Positions 35,001 to 43,958 of a DNA stretch of 64,000 nucleotides are shown here, piece after piece. Source of the DNA: Gluconobacter sp. Dm-62 (GTDB lineage: Bacteria > Pseudomonadota > Alphaproteobacteria > Acetobacterales > Acetobacteraceae). The translations under genes were made by a program, and so were the position numbers. Where the stretch lies: the NCBI RefSeq assembly GCF_018256155.1, contig NZ_JAERLY010000001.1, positions 124,001 to 188,000 on the forward strand. Direction: 5' to 3'. The stretch's first letter is position 1. Every line of letters begins with the position of its first letter. The notes under the pieces were generated by a model, which saw only the letters and a program-made list of their open reading frames with translations, did not search any database and was not told the DNA's origin.

Positions 35001-35588
35001 AAGCTCCGGCGAACGGGCCAGCCCGTCTTCCATCGCCTCACGCAGGGCCAGCGTGGTGTCGGTCTCTTCCATCAGTGTGAAATGCGGATCGACCGAGGCT
35101 TCCAACGGAAACCGCCGCAGCAGGGACTGACAGAAGGCGTGGATCGTCTCGATCCGCAGGCCCCCGGGCAGATCGAGCACGCACAGGAACAAGGCGCGGG
35201 CACGGGCGCGGGTTTCATCCGTGTTGGGAACGTCGAGGCTTTCCAGCTCCGCACCCAGCGTCTCATCCGGCAGGGACACCCAGCTTCCGAGCTTCTGCTG
35301 AAGCCGGTTGGCCATCTCGGCGGCGGCGGCCTTGGTGTAGGTCAGGCACAGGATGCGCGAGGGATGCGCGCCATCGGCCAGAATGGTGTCGCCGTCCTCG
35401 GTCTGGACGTAAAGCGGCAGCATGAGCCGCAGCAGACGGTCGATCAGCAGCTTGGTCTTGCCCGAACCCGCCGAGGCCGAGACGAACACCGAAGCACGCG
35501 GATCTGAGGCCTGCCGCTGCGTGCGATCGGCGGCGGCTATGACTTCATCGCGGGTAACGGGACGCGTTACAGGCGGCATATCGTTCAT
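32013..35588 (-). CDS. addA: Double-strand break repair helicase-nuclease AddA
   Basis: AddA is the UvrD-like motor and one nuclease of AddAB, which processes DNA ends for RecA. From the ATG at 35588 the product has 1191 residues. Walker A is S-A-S-A-G-S-G-K-T-K; L-L-D-E-V-Q-D-N is the helicase Walker B; G-D-Y-K-Q-S-I-Y-G-F is motif III; and the C-terminal PD-(D/E)XK nuclease has I-C-D-Y-K-T-N-R. The start overlaps the addB stop (ATGA). An ATG 11 codons upstream is less likely. Confidence 0.96.
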   Translation of the reverse strand: MNDMPPVTRPVTRDEVIAAADRTQRQASDPRASVFVSASAGSGKTKLLIDRLLRLMLPLYVQTEDGDTILADGAHPSRILCLTYTKAAAAEMANRLQQKLGSWVSLPDETLGAELESLDVPNTDETRARARALFLCVLDLPGGLRIETIHAFCQSLLRRFPLEASVDPHFTLMEETDTTLALREAMEDGLARSPELAADVAGTVGLDSFFKRIRTLNMEESRARPLLERWATLPDSVVSAYRRALKAGQQSLEELESLACRPPKEDDLRVGLRDVLGLVTPSARVNVEQMLAWLGTEPAERGPAVWAKCLLTDKGTARQMNRIVAKKVQEALPGIAPLLEDEAQRLVDLQASLKSVRLVLLNRALLGLAAPMLTAFQDGKSARGLVDYNDLIQETRNLLRDPGAAWVLYKLDGGIDHLLLDEVQDNSGLQWEIAGALTSEFFAGEGAWDMGPRPRTIFAVGDYKQSIYGFQGAQPEEFHRWRTEFADRVRNAGLLWRDPELNVSFRSVPPVLSFVDAVFSQPLAAHGLLQEGEKTLRPHVSARPGQGGRVELWPLVPVVQGEDDDEGLTPWRAPSANTGQRSAPQRLAEALAEWIDQQIGRPPQPGQAPLTAGDVLILVPRRSPFLRSLIRALKSRNVPVATLVRVGLTQQVAVRDLMTLCAALLLPQDDLTLASVLTSPLGGLTDDSLMALATRNGTAHALGPKGQPLWTVLRERHREREDWRAAWEMLSTLYARVDYASPYRLLAETLGQHGGRTRLLRRLGPEAAEPVDELLTAALRYEGLHPPSLQGFLHWLEASEITSKREAESELGAVRVMTVHGSKGLQARLVVMPDTTSKPPPGSDFLWEEAGAFELPLWVPKKDMGTQVTTALSERDAEKSRAESNRLLYVALTRASDWLVICGAGAKREPADTSWYRQCEAGFQQLANARSEPMDLGWEGERLVLEEARTLAPVAFRGKGVEPPCATLPDWMGRAPDWKPFIALREDALTRPLAPSRPDGAEFGELPAARSPLELLAGRSVPVREQAMRRGTMIHRLLQLLPETPVAEREALALRWLSRRALGLTEEEIQRLAQQVMDVLAHPDLAPLFASGSRAEQPISGVSNGHVVLGQVDRLRIGDGQIWICDYKTNRNPHLRADRTPVVYLRQMAAYRAVLEQLHPGYDIHCSLVWTEGPAVVTLPSSLLDQALQRS

Positions 35589-38500
35589 TCGCCCTCTCCT
35601 TCCGCATAGGCCGCGCGCCATTCATCCACGCGGGCAAGCTGCGCATAGTCGGTGTAGCGCGGGACATGTCCGGCCCAGGGCTGGGAACGGTAGGGCTGAT
35701 CGGGCGTGTCGTATTCGTCCACGAGGGTCCGGAGTTTTTCCATGGCCTCACCGATCAGGGTCGGCGCATCCGTGCCGGAGCGGGAGCCAGGCACTTCGCT
35801 TTCCTTGCCCGGCTCGTCCCCGCCGGTCAGATGCCAGTAAAGCAGCTGCTTCGTCTCCACGGCTGGAACATCCTTGAAAGCTCCCTTCGCCAGCAGCGCG
35901 CCTTCAAGCACGAGCTGAACGGACCAGCCTTCCGCAACATTCTTTCCGCTGGGCGGCTGCCCGGTCTTGTAATCAAAGACCGTCGCCAGACCATCGGCCC
36001 CGATATCAATCCGGTCCGCACGGCCCCGCAGTTCGAACGGCGCAAAGGCCGCCTGAAGACGGAAAGATGCCGTGACCTCCACGAACCGGCCCTTCGCCGG
36101 GCCGCTCTCTTCCATCTCCAGCCGGTATGCGGCTTCCTTTTCCGCCACCCAGTCCGCGATCCGGGCCAGACGCGGTCCCCACCAGTTCACAAGCGCCGGG
36201 CGCATATTGGCCTTCGCCAGTTCCTCGGCAAAGACGCGCCGCAGAATGGTGCTCGCATTGGCGGGCCAGCGTTCCGGGAAGTCCCGCAGAACGCGTTCCA
36301 TCGCATCATGCACGATCATACCGAAATCAGCGTGTTCCGCACCTTCCTCCAGCGGCGAAAGCGCCCGAAGCTTCAGGACATGCTTGGCGTAAATCGCATA
36401 CGGGTCGTGCATCCACGTCTCGATCTCGGTGATACTGAGCCCCCGTGGCCGCAGAGCGACGGGCGGCCGCGGTTCGGGCGGCGCAACGGCTTCGGCCCCC
36501 GCGAGCGGCTGATCCAGACAGCGCTGCCAGTCCAGCGCGGGATGCACCGGCAGACTCTGCGACCGGCCGCCAAGAAACGCATTCATCCGCACCATCCAGC
36601 GCGCCGGAACGCCCGGCGCACCTTCCCGCCGGGCCGAACTGGCGAACACGGCTTCCTGCGACGCCAGAATGGTCGAAACGAAATCATGCGCGCTCACACC
36701 CGTCTGCCGTTCCGGGGACCGCAGACCAACCCGCACACGCATCGGGCGACTCAGCCAGGGTCCCGGATCGGTCGCAGGCGGCCAGACGCCTTCGTTCAGG
36801 CCGCCCAGCACCACGACATTGAACGCCAGAAGCCGCGCTTCCAGCACGCCAAGGATCGAGACACGCGGATGCGCCAGCTCCACGCCGCCGCGATGCGCGC
36901 GCAGACCGGTCAGCATCTGCCCGGCCATGGACGTGTTGAGGAACGAGTCCAAATGCGTCAGGCGCTGTGGCGGAAGGATGCCGGTATTGACGATCAGCGC
37001 CGCCAGATGCCGCGACAGCGCCTCACCATCCTCACCCAGCCACAACCGCGCGCCCGGATGGCGCGGTTCGTCTTCCGGCGCGTCCAGCTCTTCCGCAGTG
37101 GCTGCCAGAGCTTCCGCCGTGTGGATCAGGCGTTCGAGCAGTTCCGGCAGGGGAATGGCGCCCGCAATGGACAGGAGCGGATCGAACGCCTGCTCGATGC
37201 GCGCGATGAAGGCGGCGGGACCTTCCGGCTCATCCGGAGCATCCGCGCTGGCCCCATGATCTAGGGCATGTTTCCTGTCGGTATATTCCCGCAGGGCGGC
37301 TTTCAGCCCGCCGATCCCCGGCGCAGGCGCTGGCCCGCGCAGCAGCAGCCGTTCCAGCCGCCGGGCAGAGGCGTGGCAGTCTCCCGGCGTGCGTCCCAGA
37401 GCCGCGAGCGGGTGCTTCAGAACAGACAGCAGCGCCACCGGCGACAGACGCGCCTCGGCGGCGGTCGCAATCAGGCGCAGAAACACGGCAGCCGGAGTCT
37501 GGGACAGGGACTCGCCCGCACTGTCATCGGCATGGATCCCGAAGCGCAGAAGCTCGGTGCCCACACGCTGCGCCAGAGCCCGGTCGGGCGTAACGAGCGC
37601 GCAGGTTTTCCCGGTTTCAGACACGGCATCGCGCAGGATCAGGGCAATGGCCTGCGCTTCCTGCTGCTGGTCCTGCGCGGGCAGAATGGAAAGACCTGCG
37701 ATATCGCGCGGGCGGCTGTCCTGCCCCCAATGGGCAATGCCCTGCTCCGGCAGCAGAACCTCGCGCAGCATCAGCTCACGTCCGCGATCCCTGCCCCCAT
37801 CCCAGTCCGTCAGCTCCTCGCGGGACAGGCCCAGATCCGTCAGGATTTCCTTCAGACCGGCCTGCGGATGCGATGGCGGCAGGGCAGCCCAGATCTCGTC
37901 CGACATACCCAGATCCACCCCCGGCAGGATCACGAGCCCGGCAGGAAGCCGCGCCACCACGGCCAGAACGTCCGACACCGCCGCAGACCCGTCCGCGAAT
38001 CCCACACCCCAGACGGGCGTGAGCGGCGGCTTTTCCGCCCAGGCCTGCGCCTGCGCTTTCAGGCGTGCGATCTGCCGCGCCACGGGATTGGATAGCCCCT
38101 CCTCTTCCAACCATTTCGGCCAGATGGCAGTCACGATTTCCAGAAATTTCAGCGTCTGCTGCCAGTGATCTGAGAAGCGTTCCTCCACCGCATCCGGCAG
38201 ACGTTCGGCCAGATCCACGCCACTCCGTTCGGCCTCGTCCATCAGATCCGCCAGCGCCTTGGCAAGCGGCCAGGCACGATCGATCCCCTTGGTACTGTCC
38301 ACGCCCACACTTACGAGTGGCGTCTGGAGGATCAGCATCGACAGCACGGCCAGACGGCGTTGCGGCTCCACGGCCGGGGGCAGAACGACATCGATCCCGA
38401 TGGAAGTCAGCGCGTCCTCGTCCACGTCATTGATCGCGACGATGCGCGGCAGGAGTGCGGCCTGTGTGTCCAGAACCCGCAGGAAGGCTTCCATCAGCGC

Positions 38501-38635
38501 ACGGCCCGCGCGACGGCTGGGAACGAGGATCAGACCCGGACCATCCGTTCCGGCCGCCGGGTCCCGTTCCAGCCATTCCTGCGCCACACGGTCCAGAAAC
38601 GGCTCCGTCCCGCAAATGGTGACGACGCCACTCAT
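35585..38635 (-). CDS. addB: Double-strand break repair protein AddB
   Basis: AddB is the partner of AddA and supplies a second nuclease and Chi-scanning domain. The 1016-residue protein is of the alphaproteobacterial type. The N-terminal inactive-helicase part has L-V-P-S-R-R-A-G-R-A and the nuclease core near the C-terminus reads V-F-D-Y-K-T-G-Q-P-P. It overlaps tsaE upstream and addA downstream by four bases each, so the three are translated in series. Confidence 0.94.
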   Translation of the reverse strand: MSGVVTICGTEPFLDRVAQEWLERDPAAGTDGPGLILVPSRRAGRALMEAFLRVLDTQAALLPRIVAINDVDEDALTSIGIDVVLPPAVEPQRRLAVLSMLILQTPLVSVGVDSTKGIDRAWPLAKALADLMDEAERSGVDLAERLPDAVEERFSDHWQQTLKFLEIVTAIWPKWLEEEGLSNPVARQIARLKAQAQAWAEKPPLTPVWGVGFADGSAAVSDVLAVVARLPAGLVILPGVDLGMSDEIWAALPPSHPQAGLKEILTDLGLSREELTDWDGGRDRGRELMLREVLLPEQGIAHWGQDSRPRDIAGLSILPAQDQQQEAQAIALILRDAVSETGKTCALVTPDRALAQRVGTELLRFGIHADDSAGESLSQTPAAVFLRLIATAAEARLSPVALLSVLKHPLAALGRTPGDCHASARRLERLLLRGPAPAPGIGGLKAALREYTDRKHALDHGASADAPDEPEGPAAFIARIEQAFDPLLSIAGAIPLPELLERLIHTAEALAATAEELDAPEDEPRHPGARLWLGEDGEALSRHLAALIVNTGILPPQRLTHLDSFLNTSMAGQMLTGLRAHRGGVELAHPRVSILGVLEARLLAFNVVVLGGLNEGVWPPATDPGPWLSRPMRVRVGLRSPERQTGVSAHDFVSTILASQEAVFASSARREGAPGVPARWMVRMNAFLGGRSQSLPVHPALDWQRCLDQPLAGAEAVAPPEPRPPVALRPRGLSITEIETWMHDPYAIYAKHVLKLRALSPLEEGAEHADFGMIVHDAMERVLRDFPERWPANASTILRRVFAEELAKANMRPALVNWWGPRLARIADWVAEKEAAYRLEMEESGPAKGRFVEVTASFRLQAAFAPFELRGRADRIDIGADGLATVFDYKTGQPPSGKNVAEGWSVQLVLEGALLAKGAFKDVPAVETKQLLYWHLTGGDEPGKESEVPGSRSGTDAPTLIGEAMEKLRTLVDEYDTPDQPYRSQPWAGHVPRYTDYAQLARVDEWRAAYAEGEGE

Positions 38636-39081
38636 TGGTTCACTCCCGTCAGACGGTCTTCAGGCCAGCCCGTCAGGTCAACAAGGCGCGCGTCCTCGGT
38701 CTCGCCGGGAGAAAATGTGAGATGCAGCGCGCCTTCCGGCAGCAGGTCCCCGGCCCGCTCCGGCCATTCGACCAGCATGATGCCCTCACACGCTTCGTCC
38801 CAGGCCAGTTCATACAGCGCCTCCGGACCGTCCAGACGCCACAAATCATAATGATGGACCGACCCTTTTGGCGTCTCGTAAGGCTGCACGAGCGCGAAGC
38901 TCGGGCTCGGCACGTCCATCTGCGGGTCGTGAGCAAGATGGCGCAGGAAAGCCCGGGCGAATGTGCTTTTCCCAGCCCCCAAGCCACCCGAAAGCGCGAG
39001 GCAGTCTCCGGGCGCGCAGCGATCGGCGATCAGGGCCGCCAGAGTTTCGGTTGCGAGCTGGTCATCGAGGCGTATCTGCAT
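38632..39081 (-). CDS. tsaE: tRNA threonylcarbamoyladenosine biosynthesis ATPase TsaE
   Basis: TsaE is the ATPase needed with TsaB and TsaD for t6A modification of ANN-decoding tRNAs. From the ATG at 39081 the protein has 149 residues with the P-loop G-G-L-G-A-G-K-S-T-F, then S-P-S-F-A-L-V and D-L-W-R-L and a V-E-W-P-E segment. It heads tsaE-addB-addA-trxA. The amgK-murU pair often found between tsaE and addB in Alphaproteobacteria is absent here. Confidence 0.95.
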   Translation of the reverse strand: MQIRLDDQLATETLAALIADRCAPGDCLALSGGLGAGKSTFARAFLRHLAHDPQMDVPSPSFALVQPYETPKGSVHHYDLWRLDGPEALYELAWDEACEGIMLVEWPERAGDLLPEGALHLTFSPGETEDARLVDLTGWPEDRLTGVNQ

Positions 39082-39194
39082 GGATATCAATGTGGCCTTC
39101 CTGCCGCGTGCCAGCAAGCACGTTTGAAGAACATCCAACTCCCACCCGCTAGATGCTTGACTTTCCGGATCCCGGCCGCCCTAAACGGTCCGTA

Positions 39195-39370
39195 TTGTCA
39201 TGGTTCCTGACGCCTTTCCGGGCGTGAGGCGAAGAGGGAAGCCGGTGCAAATCCGGCGCTGCCCCCGCAACTGTCAGTGGCGAGCGATGGTCCGACGATG
39301 TCACTGGAACAGTCCGTTCCGGGAAGACAGGCCCCCCGCGACGACCCACAAGCCAGGAGACCTGCCACGG
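39195..39370 (+). promoter_or_regulatory. Cobalamin riboswitch
   Basis: The conserved core is readable: GGGAAGCCGGTGCAAATCCG at about 39236, GCTGCCCCCGCAACTG shortly after, and the B12 box AGCCAGGAGACCTGCC at 39351-39366. An extra GC-rich peripheral arm lies between them. The element precedes the TonB receptor gene by about 120 bases on the same strand, so receptor synthesis is expected to fall when adenosylcobalamin is abundant. Ends are approximate. Confidence 0.95.
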
Positions 39371-39492
39371 CACATAACATCCACCGGCGGGGTCTCCGGG
39401 CGGGTCGCCTGTCGTCGTGTCCGGTTGTCCGCAGCCAGACTGCGCGGATGTGCGCCTGACGGTTACCTCGCTCTTGCAGCAGAGGATCTGGC

Positions 39493-41721
39493 GTGCAGCT
39501 TGTCACCAGAACAAAAACCCTTCGGTCAGCTTCGGGGTGCAAGCCCGACCAGGGTTTTCAGAACCGTTTTCCATTTTTCCACAATGCCCTGAAGCAGCGG
39601 CGCTCCTTCCTGACCATCGTCGTGGCCGCCGCCCTGTCCTGCACGAAGGCACTGGCAGAAACGTCAGAGCGGCCCCCACAGACGCCCCCGAAACCCGCGA
39701 CCGTCGAGAAGATCGAGGTCACGGCCTCCCGACGCAACCTGACTGGCCGGGCCGATACGGCCAGTGAAGGCTCCATTACCGCCAAGGAGCTTGAACTCCG
39801 CCCGGCCTACCGCATCGGGCAGATCCTTGAAGCCATTCCCGGCCTCGTGGTCACATCCCATTCCGGCGAGGGCAAAGCCAACCAGTTCCTGCTCCGGGGC
39901 TTCAACCTCGATCACGGAACAGATCTCGCAACCTTTGTTGACGACATTCCCATCAATGGCGTGAGCAACGCGCATGGCCAGGGCTACACGGATCTCAACT
40001 TCCTGATCCCTGAACTTCTCTCCGGCGTCGATTACACCAAGGGGCCGTTCCATGCGGAAATTGGCGATTTCGGCGTAGCGGGCTCGGATCACATGAAGCT
40101 GGCTTCCGATGTTGCGAACCGTGTGACGTTAAGTGCGGGCACACTGGGGGATTACCGGGCCTATTTCGGAGGTACCGTGCATCTGAAGAACGGGGACCGC
40201 TGGGTCAATGCGTTCAATGTCTCACACAGTGACGGCCCCTGGCGCTATCCGGACAACGCCCGCAGCATTCGCGCCATGTCCCATTACACGCATGGCACAG
40301 CGCTGAACGGCTTTGACCTGACGGCCATGTTCTATCGCGGCCAGTGGCGCGCCACCAATGACCAGCCGCTTGAAGCGATCGACAGCGGCATGATCGGCCA
40401 GTACGGGTCGCTTGATCCGACGGATGGCGGTTTTGCCGAACGCTACAGTCTCTCAGGACATTACCGCTTGGCAGCGGATAACTGGAAATGGCTCACCAGC
40501 GCCTATGTCAGTCACAACCGGCTGACGCTGTGGAACGACTTCACCCACTATCTTGATGACCCCATCAACGGGGACCAGCAGCAGCAGGACGAAACGCGCA
40601 CGACTGTCGGCGGCACAAGCTCCTTCTCGCGGGAAGACCATCTCGCCGGGCTGCGAACCGAAACCACCATGGGTGTGCAGGGACGTTATGACTTCCTTTA
40701 TGTGGACCGTCGCCATACCCGCCAGCGCATTACCCTTCCCGCCTGTCCGGAAAACCTGACGCCAGGCACGCTGGATCTGTGCAATGGCGATAATATCCGC
40801 ATGGGATCGCTCGGACTTTACATCAGTAACACTACCCACTGGACGCCCTGGTTCCGGACCGTCATCGGACTGCGGGAAGACTATCAGGGCGGTTCGGATG
40901 ACAATCTCGTCGACGGCAGCATGACGAAAAAGCATCAGTGGCTTTTCCAGCCCAAAGGAAGCCTGATCTTCGGACCATGGAAAAAGACCGAACTCTATCT
41001 GAGTGCGGGCAAGGGTTATCATTCCAACGATTTCCGCTCTGTTTCAGGCTCTTACGCCGCCGACGAATTCGCGAAGGGATCGGTCAGCGTGCCGATCATG
41101 ACACCAGCCGTCAGCGGAGAAATCGGCGTTCGCACGACGCCCGTCACGCATCTGAACCTTCAGGCGGCAGTGTTCATCATCGATTTCGAGTCCGAGCTCA
41201 GCTATGACGGCGATGCGGGTGTGACATCCCCCGGCCCCGCCAGCCGACGCGAAGGTGTGGAATTCTCGGCACAGTACAACCCGCTGTACTGGCTCGAATT
41301 CAACACCGATCTCTCTTTCGCACATGCCCGATACCGCACCAGCGATCCAGCCTATTACGGTATCGGAGGCCTATATGTGACGAACGCCCCGACCTTTGTC
41401 TGGTCGTTCGGAATGATCGTGGACACCCACACCCACTGGTATGGCGGCCTTCAGGTTCGCTGGCTCGGAGGATATCCGCTGGTAGAAGACGATGCCCTGC
41501 GTTCAAAAGGGTATCAGGAGGTCAACATGAATGTTGGCTACCGCTTCACACGCTATCTGCGGACGGAGGTAAGCATTTTCAACATGTTCAACTCCCATGC
41601 TTACGCCGCGCAATATGCCTATGATTACCGCCTGACACCTGGCTCAGCCGCACAGTTCGGTGCCACGGGTCATGCGCTGGAACCGATTTCAGCCCGACTC
41701 GCCGTCACGGCTGACTTCTGA
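39493..41721 (+). CDS. TonB-dependent outer membrane receptor under B12 riboswitch control
   Basis: The 742-residue protein starts at a GTG preceded by AGAGGA. A long n-region leads to a signal peptide with hydrophobic core L-T-I-V-V-A-A-A-L ending A-L-A near residue 56. A TonB box-like V-E-K-I-E-V-T-A and a plug domain follow (about residues 85-205: I-L-E-A-I-P-G-L-V-V, F-L-L-R-G-F-N-L-D-H-G). A 22-strand barrel ends in the outer-membrane signature T-A-D-F. The plug is not of the classical BtuB type, so cobalamin as cargo is inferred from the riboswitch alone; cobalt or a cobalamin precursor are alternatives. Confidence 0.9.
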   Translation: MQLVTRTKTLRSASGCKPDQGFQNRFPFFHNALKQRRSFLTIVVAAALSCTKALAETSERPPQTPPKPATVEKIEVTASRRNLTGRADTASEGSITAKELELRPAYRIGQILEAIPGLVVTSHSGEGKANQFLLRGFNLDHGTDLATFVDDIPINGVSNAHGQGYTDLNFLIPELLSGVDYTKGPFHAEIGDFGVAGSDHMKLASDVANRVTLSAGTLGDYRAYFGGTVHLKNGDRWVNAFNVSHSDGPWRYPDNARSIRAMSHYTHGTALNGFDLTAMFYRGQWRATNDQPLEAIDSGMIGQYGSLDPTDGGFAERYSLSGHYRLAADNWKWLTSAYVSHNRLTLWNDFTHYLDDPINGDQQQQDETRTTVGGTSSFSREDHLAGLRTETTMGVQGRYDFLYVDRRHTRQRITLPACPENLTPGTLDLCNGDNIRMGSLGLYISNTTHWTPWFRTVIGLREDYQGGSDDNLVDGSMTKKHQWLFQPKGSLIFGPWKKTELYLSAGKGYHSNDFRSVSGSYAADEFAKGSVSVPIMTPAVSGEIGVRTTPVTHLNLQAAVFIIDFESELSYDGDAGVTSPGPASRREGVEFSAQYNPLYWLEFNTDLSFAHARYRTSDPAYYGIGGLYVTNAPTFVWSFGMIVDTHTHWYGGLQVRWLGGYPLVEDDALRSKGYQEVNMNVGYRFTRYLRTEVSIFNMFNSHAYAAQYAYDYRLTPGSAAQFGATGHALEPISARLAVTADF

Positions 41722-41731
41722 CTCGTCCGAA

Positions 41732-42802
41732 TCAGCCTTCAAGAAGGGCTTGCCAGCGCGCCATGACAGAGGGTTCCTGAAAATCCTCCGCCCGCTGCCG
41801 CGCCCTGACCGACATGCTCAGACGCTGCTGCGGATTTCCCATCAGTTCCAGCAGCGCCACGGCCAGAGCCTCAGGCTCTTCGGGTGGGACCAGTGAACCG
41901 GTTTCGCCATCGCGGACGATTTCCGCCGGCCCGGTCTCGCAGTCGAACGCCACGACCGGAACGCCAGCCGCCATTGCTTCCAGCAGCACCATCGGCAGTC
42001 CTTCATAACGTGATGACGCCACGAAAAGCGCGGCACGAGCGTAGTCGGCATCAATGCTTCCGGTCGCAGGGGCGATCGTCACGCGGTCCAGACCCTGCGC
42101 CTGTTGCAGCAGCGTTTCACGATCGGGACCGTCACCACGGATCAGGAGGTCCCAGCCGGCGCTCCGCGAATCCTGCTTCACAATCCGCCAGGCCTGAAGC
42201 AGCAGGTCATAACCTTTCTGTTCGGTCAGACGACCTGCCGCCAGAACCAGACGGGACTCAGAAGGATAGGAGCGCTCCGTCACAGCGGGCGCCATGTTCG
42301 GAATGGCCGTGAGCCGCGCCCGAACTGTTGCGCCCTCACGCCACAATGCTGTGTCCCGCTGCGTCAGGACAACCACATCATCAGCCCAGCGCGCAGCAAT
42401 CTGCCGTCCCCAGACACGTTTGCGGCGGTTCAGCGTCACGTTGAAGTTGAAATGCTCCCACACCACGCAGCGCACGCCTGCCAGTTTTGCAGCCGCCACG
42501 CCGTAAAGCGCATGGGTCGACTCCACGACCACCAGCGTGTCGATCCGCTCCCGCTTCAGAAACCGCGACAGGCGCCAAACAATCCGGAACCAGGAATTGA
42601 AAATCTTTACGGGTCGGTCAAACAGGGACGAGACAGGGATTTCGGGCGACAGCGAAAAGGCCGGATCGCCTACATTGACCAGTTCCACCAGCCGCACATC
42701 ACTGCCTCGGCGCACCAGTCCGTTCATGACGGCACAGGCCGAGCGCTCCGTCCCGCCGAAGCCCTTCAGGTCCTGAATTACAAACGTATATCGTACGTTC
42801 AA
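41732..42802 (-). CDS. Glycosyltransferase family 4 protein
   Basis: The 356-residue GT4 (GT-B fold) enzyme has the N-terminal G-G-T-E-R glycine loop, A-A-G-R-L-T-E-Q-K-G-Y-D at the domain junction and the donor-site S-S-R-Y-E-G-L-P-M-V-L-L-E-A-M-A near the C-terminus. The acceptor is unknown; envelope polysaccharide synthesis is a reasonable guess. Its initial ATG meets the FNR reading frame head to head, leaving at most 41 bases between the start codons. Confidence 0.9.
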   Translation of the reverse strand: MNVRYTFVIQDLKGFGGTERSACAVMNGLVRRGSDVRLVELVNVGDPAFSLSPEIPVSSLFDRPVKIFNSWFRIVWRLSRFLKRERIDTLVVVESTHALYGVAAAKLAGVRCVVWEHFNFNVTLNRRKRVWGRQIAARWADDVVVLTQRDTALWREGATVRARLTAIPNMAPAVTERSYPSESRLVLAAGRLTEQKGYDLLLQAWRIVKQDSRSAGWDLLIRGDGPDRETLLQQAQGLDRVTIAPATGSIDADYARAALFVASSRYEGLPMVLLEAMAAGVPVVAFDCETGPAEIVRDGETGSLVPPEEPEALAVALLELMGNPQQRLSMSVRARQRAEDFQEPSVMARWQALLEG

Positions 42803-42843
42803 TGCCCTACCCCAAGCCCTTCAAACCGATTATGAAACAGATC

Positions 42844-43866
42844 ATGACGACTGCATCTCAGACCCTCAACACCGATGTCGCGATTGTCGGCGCCGGTCCG
42901 ACCGCTCTCTTCGCCGCGTTCGAATGTGGCATGCTCAAACTGTCCTGCGTCCTGATCGACGCACTCGACAGCGTAGGCGGACAATGTGCTGCGCTCTACC
43001 CGGAAAAACCGATCTACGACATCCCGGCCCATCCCGCCATCGAAGGCGGCGCGCTGATCGAGGCTCTTGAGCAGCAGATCGCACCCTTCGACGTGCCGCG
43101 CCTGCTGGGCTCGCGGGTCGAGACGCTGGAAGGCCATCGCGGGGATTTCACACTGAAAACCGCGCGCGGCGACGTCATCAACGCGAAGGCCGTCATCATC
43201 GCCGCTGGTGCCGGTGCGTTCGGGCCGAACCGTCCGCCGCTCGACGGGCTTGAAGCCTATGAGCGCACGGGAGCGGTGCAGTATTACGTCAAAAAGCGCG
43301 CGGACTTCACTGGCAAGCGCGTCGTGGTCGCAGGCGGCGGCGATTCCGCGCTGGACTGGGCGCTGTCTCTCTCCGAGGTAGCCGCCCAGGTCTATCTGCT
43401 GCATCGCCGGGACCGCTTCCGTGGCGCACCCGAGACGCTGTCACGCATTGAGCAGCAGATTGCGGCCGGGAAGATCGAAAAGGTCGTGCCCTATCAGCTT
43501 CATGCCCTGCACGGTACGGACGGCGTGCTTTCCACCGTGGAAGTCACAACCCTTGAAGGCACATCCCGCCATATCGAGGCCGATACACTTCTGCCGTTCT
43601 ATGGCCTGTCCACCGATCTGGGACCGATCGCGCTCTGGGGACTGGATACCCATCGCAATACCGTCCCCGTCACCCCGGCCACGCTCGAGAGCAGCACGCC
43701 GGGCATTTTCGCAATCGGGGACGTGGCGACCTATCCGGGCAAGCTGAAGCTGATCCTTCAGGGTTTCTCCGAAGGCGCCATGGCAGCCCATGCCATCCAT
43801 GCCATCGTCCACCCCGACACAGCCCTGCATTTCGAATATTCGACCAGCAAGGGCGTTCCGGGCTGA
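42844..43866 (+). CDS. Ferredoxin--NADP+ reductase (thioredoxin-reductase-like type)
   Basis: This 340-residue two-dinucleotide-binding flavoprotein exchanges electrons between NADPH and ferredoxin or flavodoxin. It has the FAD motif G-A-G-P-T-A-L-F-A, the G-G-Q-C segment, the NADP motif A-G-G-G-D-S-A-L-D-W and the C-terminal F-A-I-G-D-V. It lacks the C-x-x-C of thioredoxin reductase, as in the type-2 FNR family. In-frame ATGs exist at 42802, 42832 and 42844; none has a strong ribosome site and 42844 matches the usual family start. Confidence 0.9.
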   Translation: MTTASQTLNTDVAIVGAGPTALFAAFECGMLKLSCVLIDALDSVGGQCAALYPEKPIYDIPAHPAIEGGALIEALEQQIAPFDVPRLLGSRVETLEGHRGDFTLKTARGDVINAKAVIIAAGAGAFGPNRPPLDGLEAYERTGAVQYYVKKRADFTGKRVVVAGGGDSALDWALSLSEVAAQVYLLHRRDRFRGAPETLSRIEQQIAAGKIEKVVPYQLHALHGTDGVLSTVEVTTLEGTSRHIEADTLLPFYGLSTDLGPIALWGLDTHRNTVPVTPATLESSTPGIFAIGDVATYPGKLKLILQGFSEGAMAAHAIHAIVHPDTALHFEYSTSKGVPG

Positions 43867-43958
43867 CGGAAACAGGCAGCAGGTTCTTTTCGTGGCGCTG
43901 AGTCGGTTTTCCTTGGTTCAGCGCGGTTCTACACAGACGACAACGCAGCAGGACAGAT

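Noticed and set aside
33129-35507. 792-residue open frame on the plus strand
   Set aside because: Antisense to addA throughout, with no recognisable domain.
35666-37264. 532-residue open frame on the plus strand
   Set aside because: Antisense to addB without domain signals.
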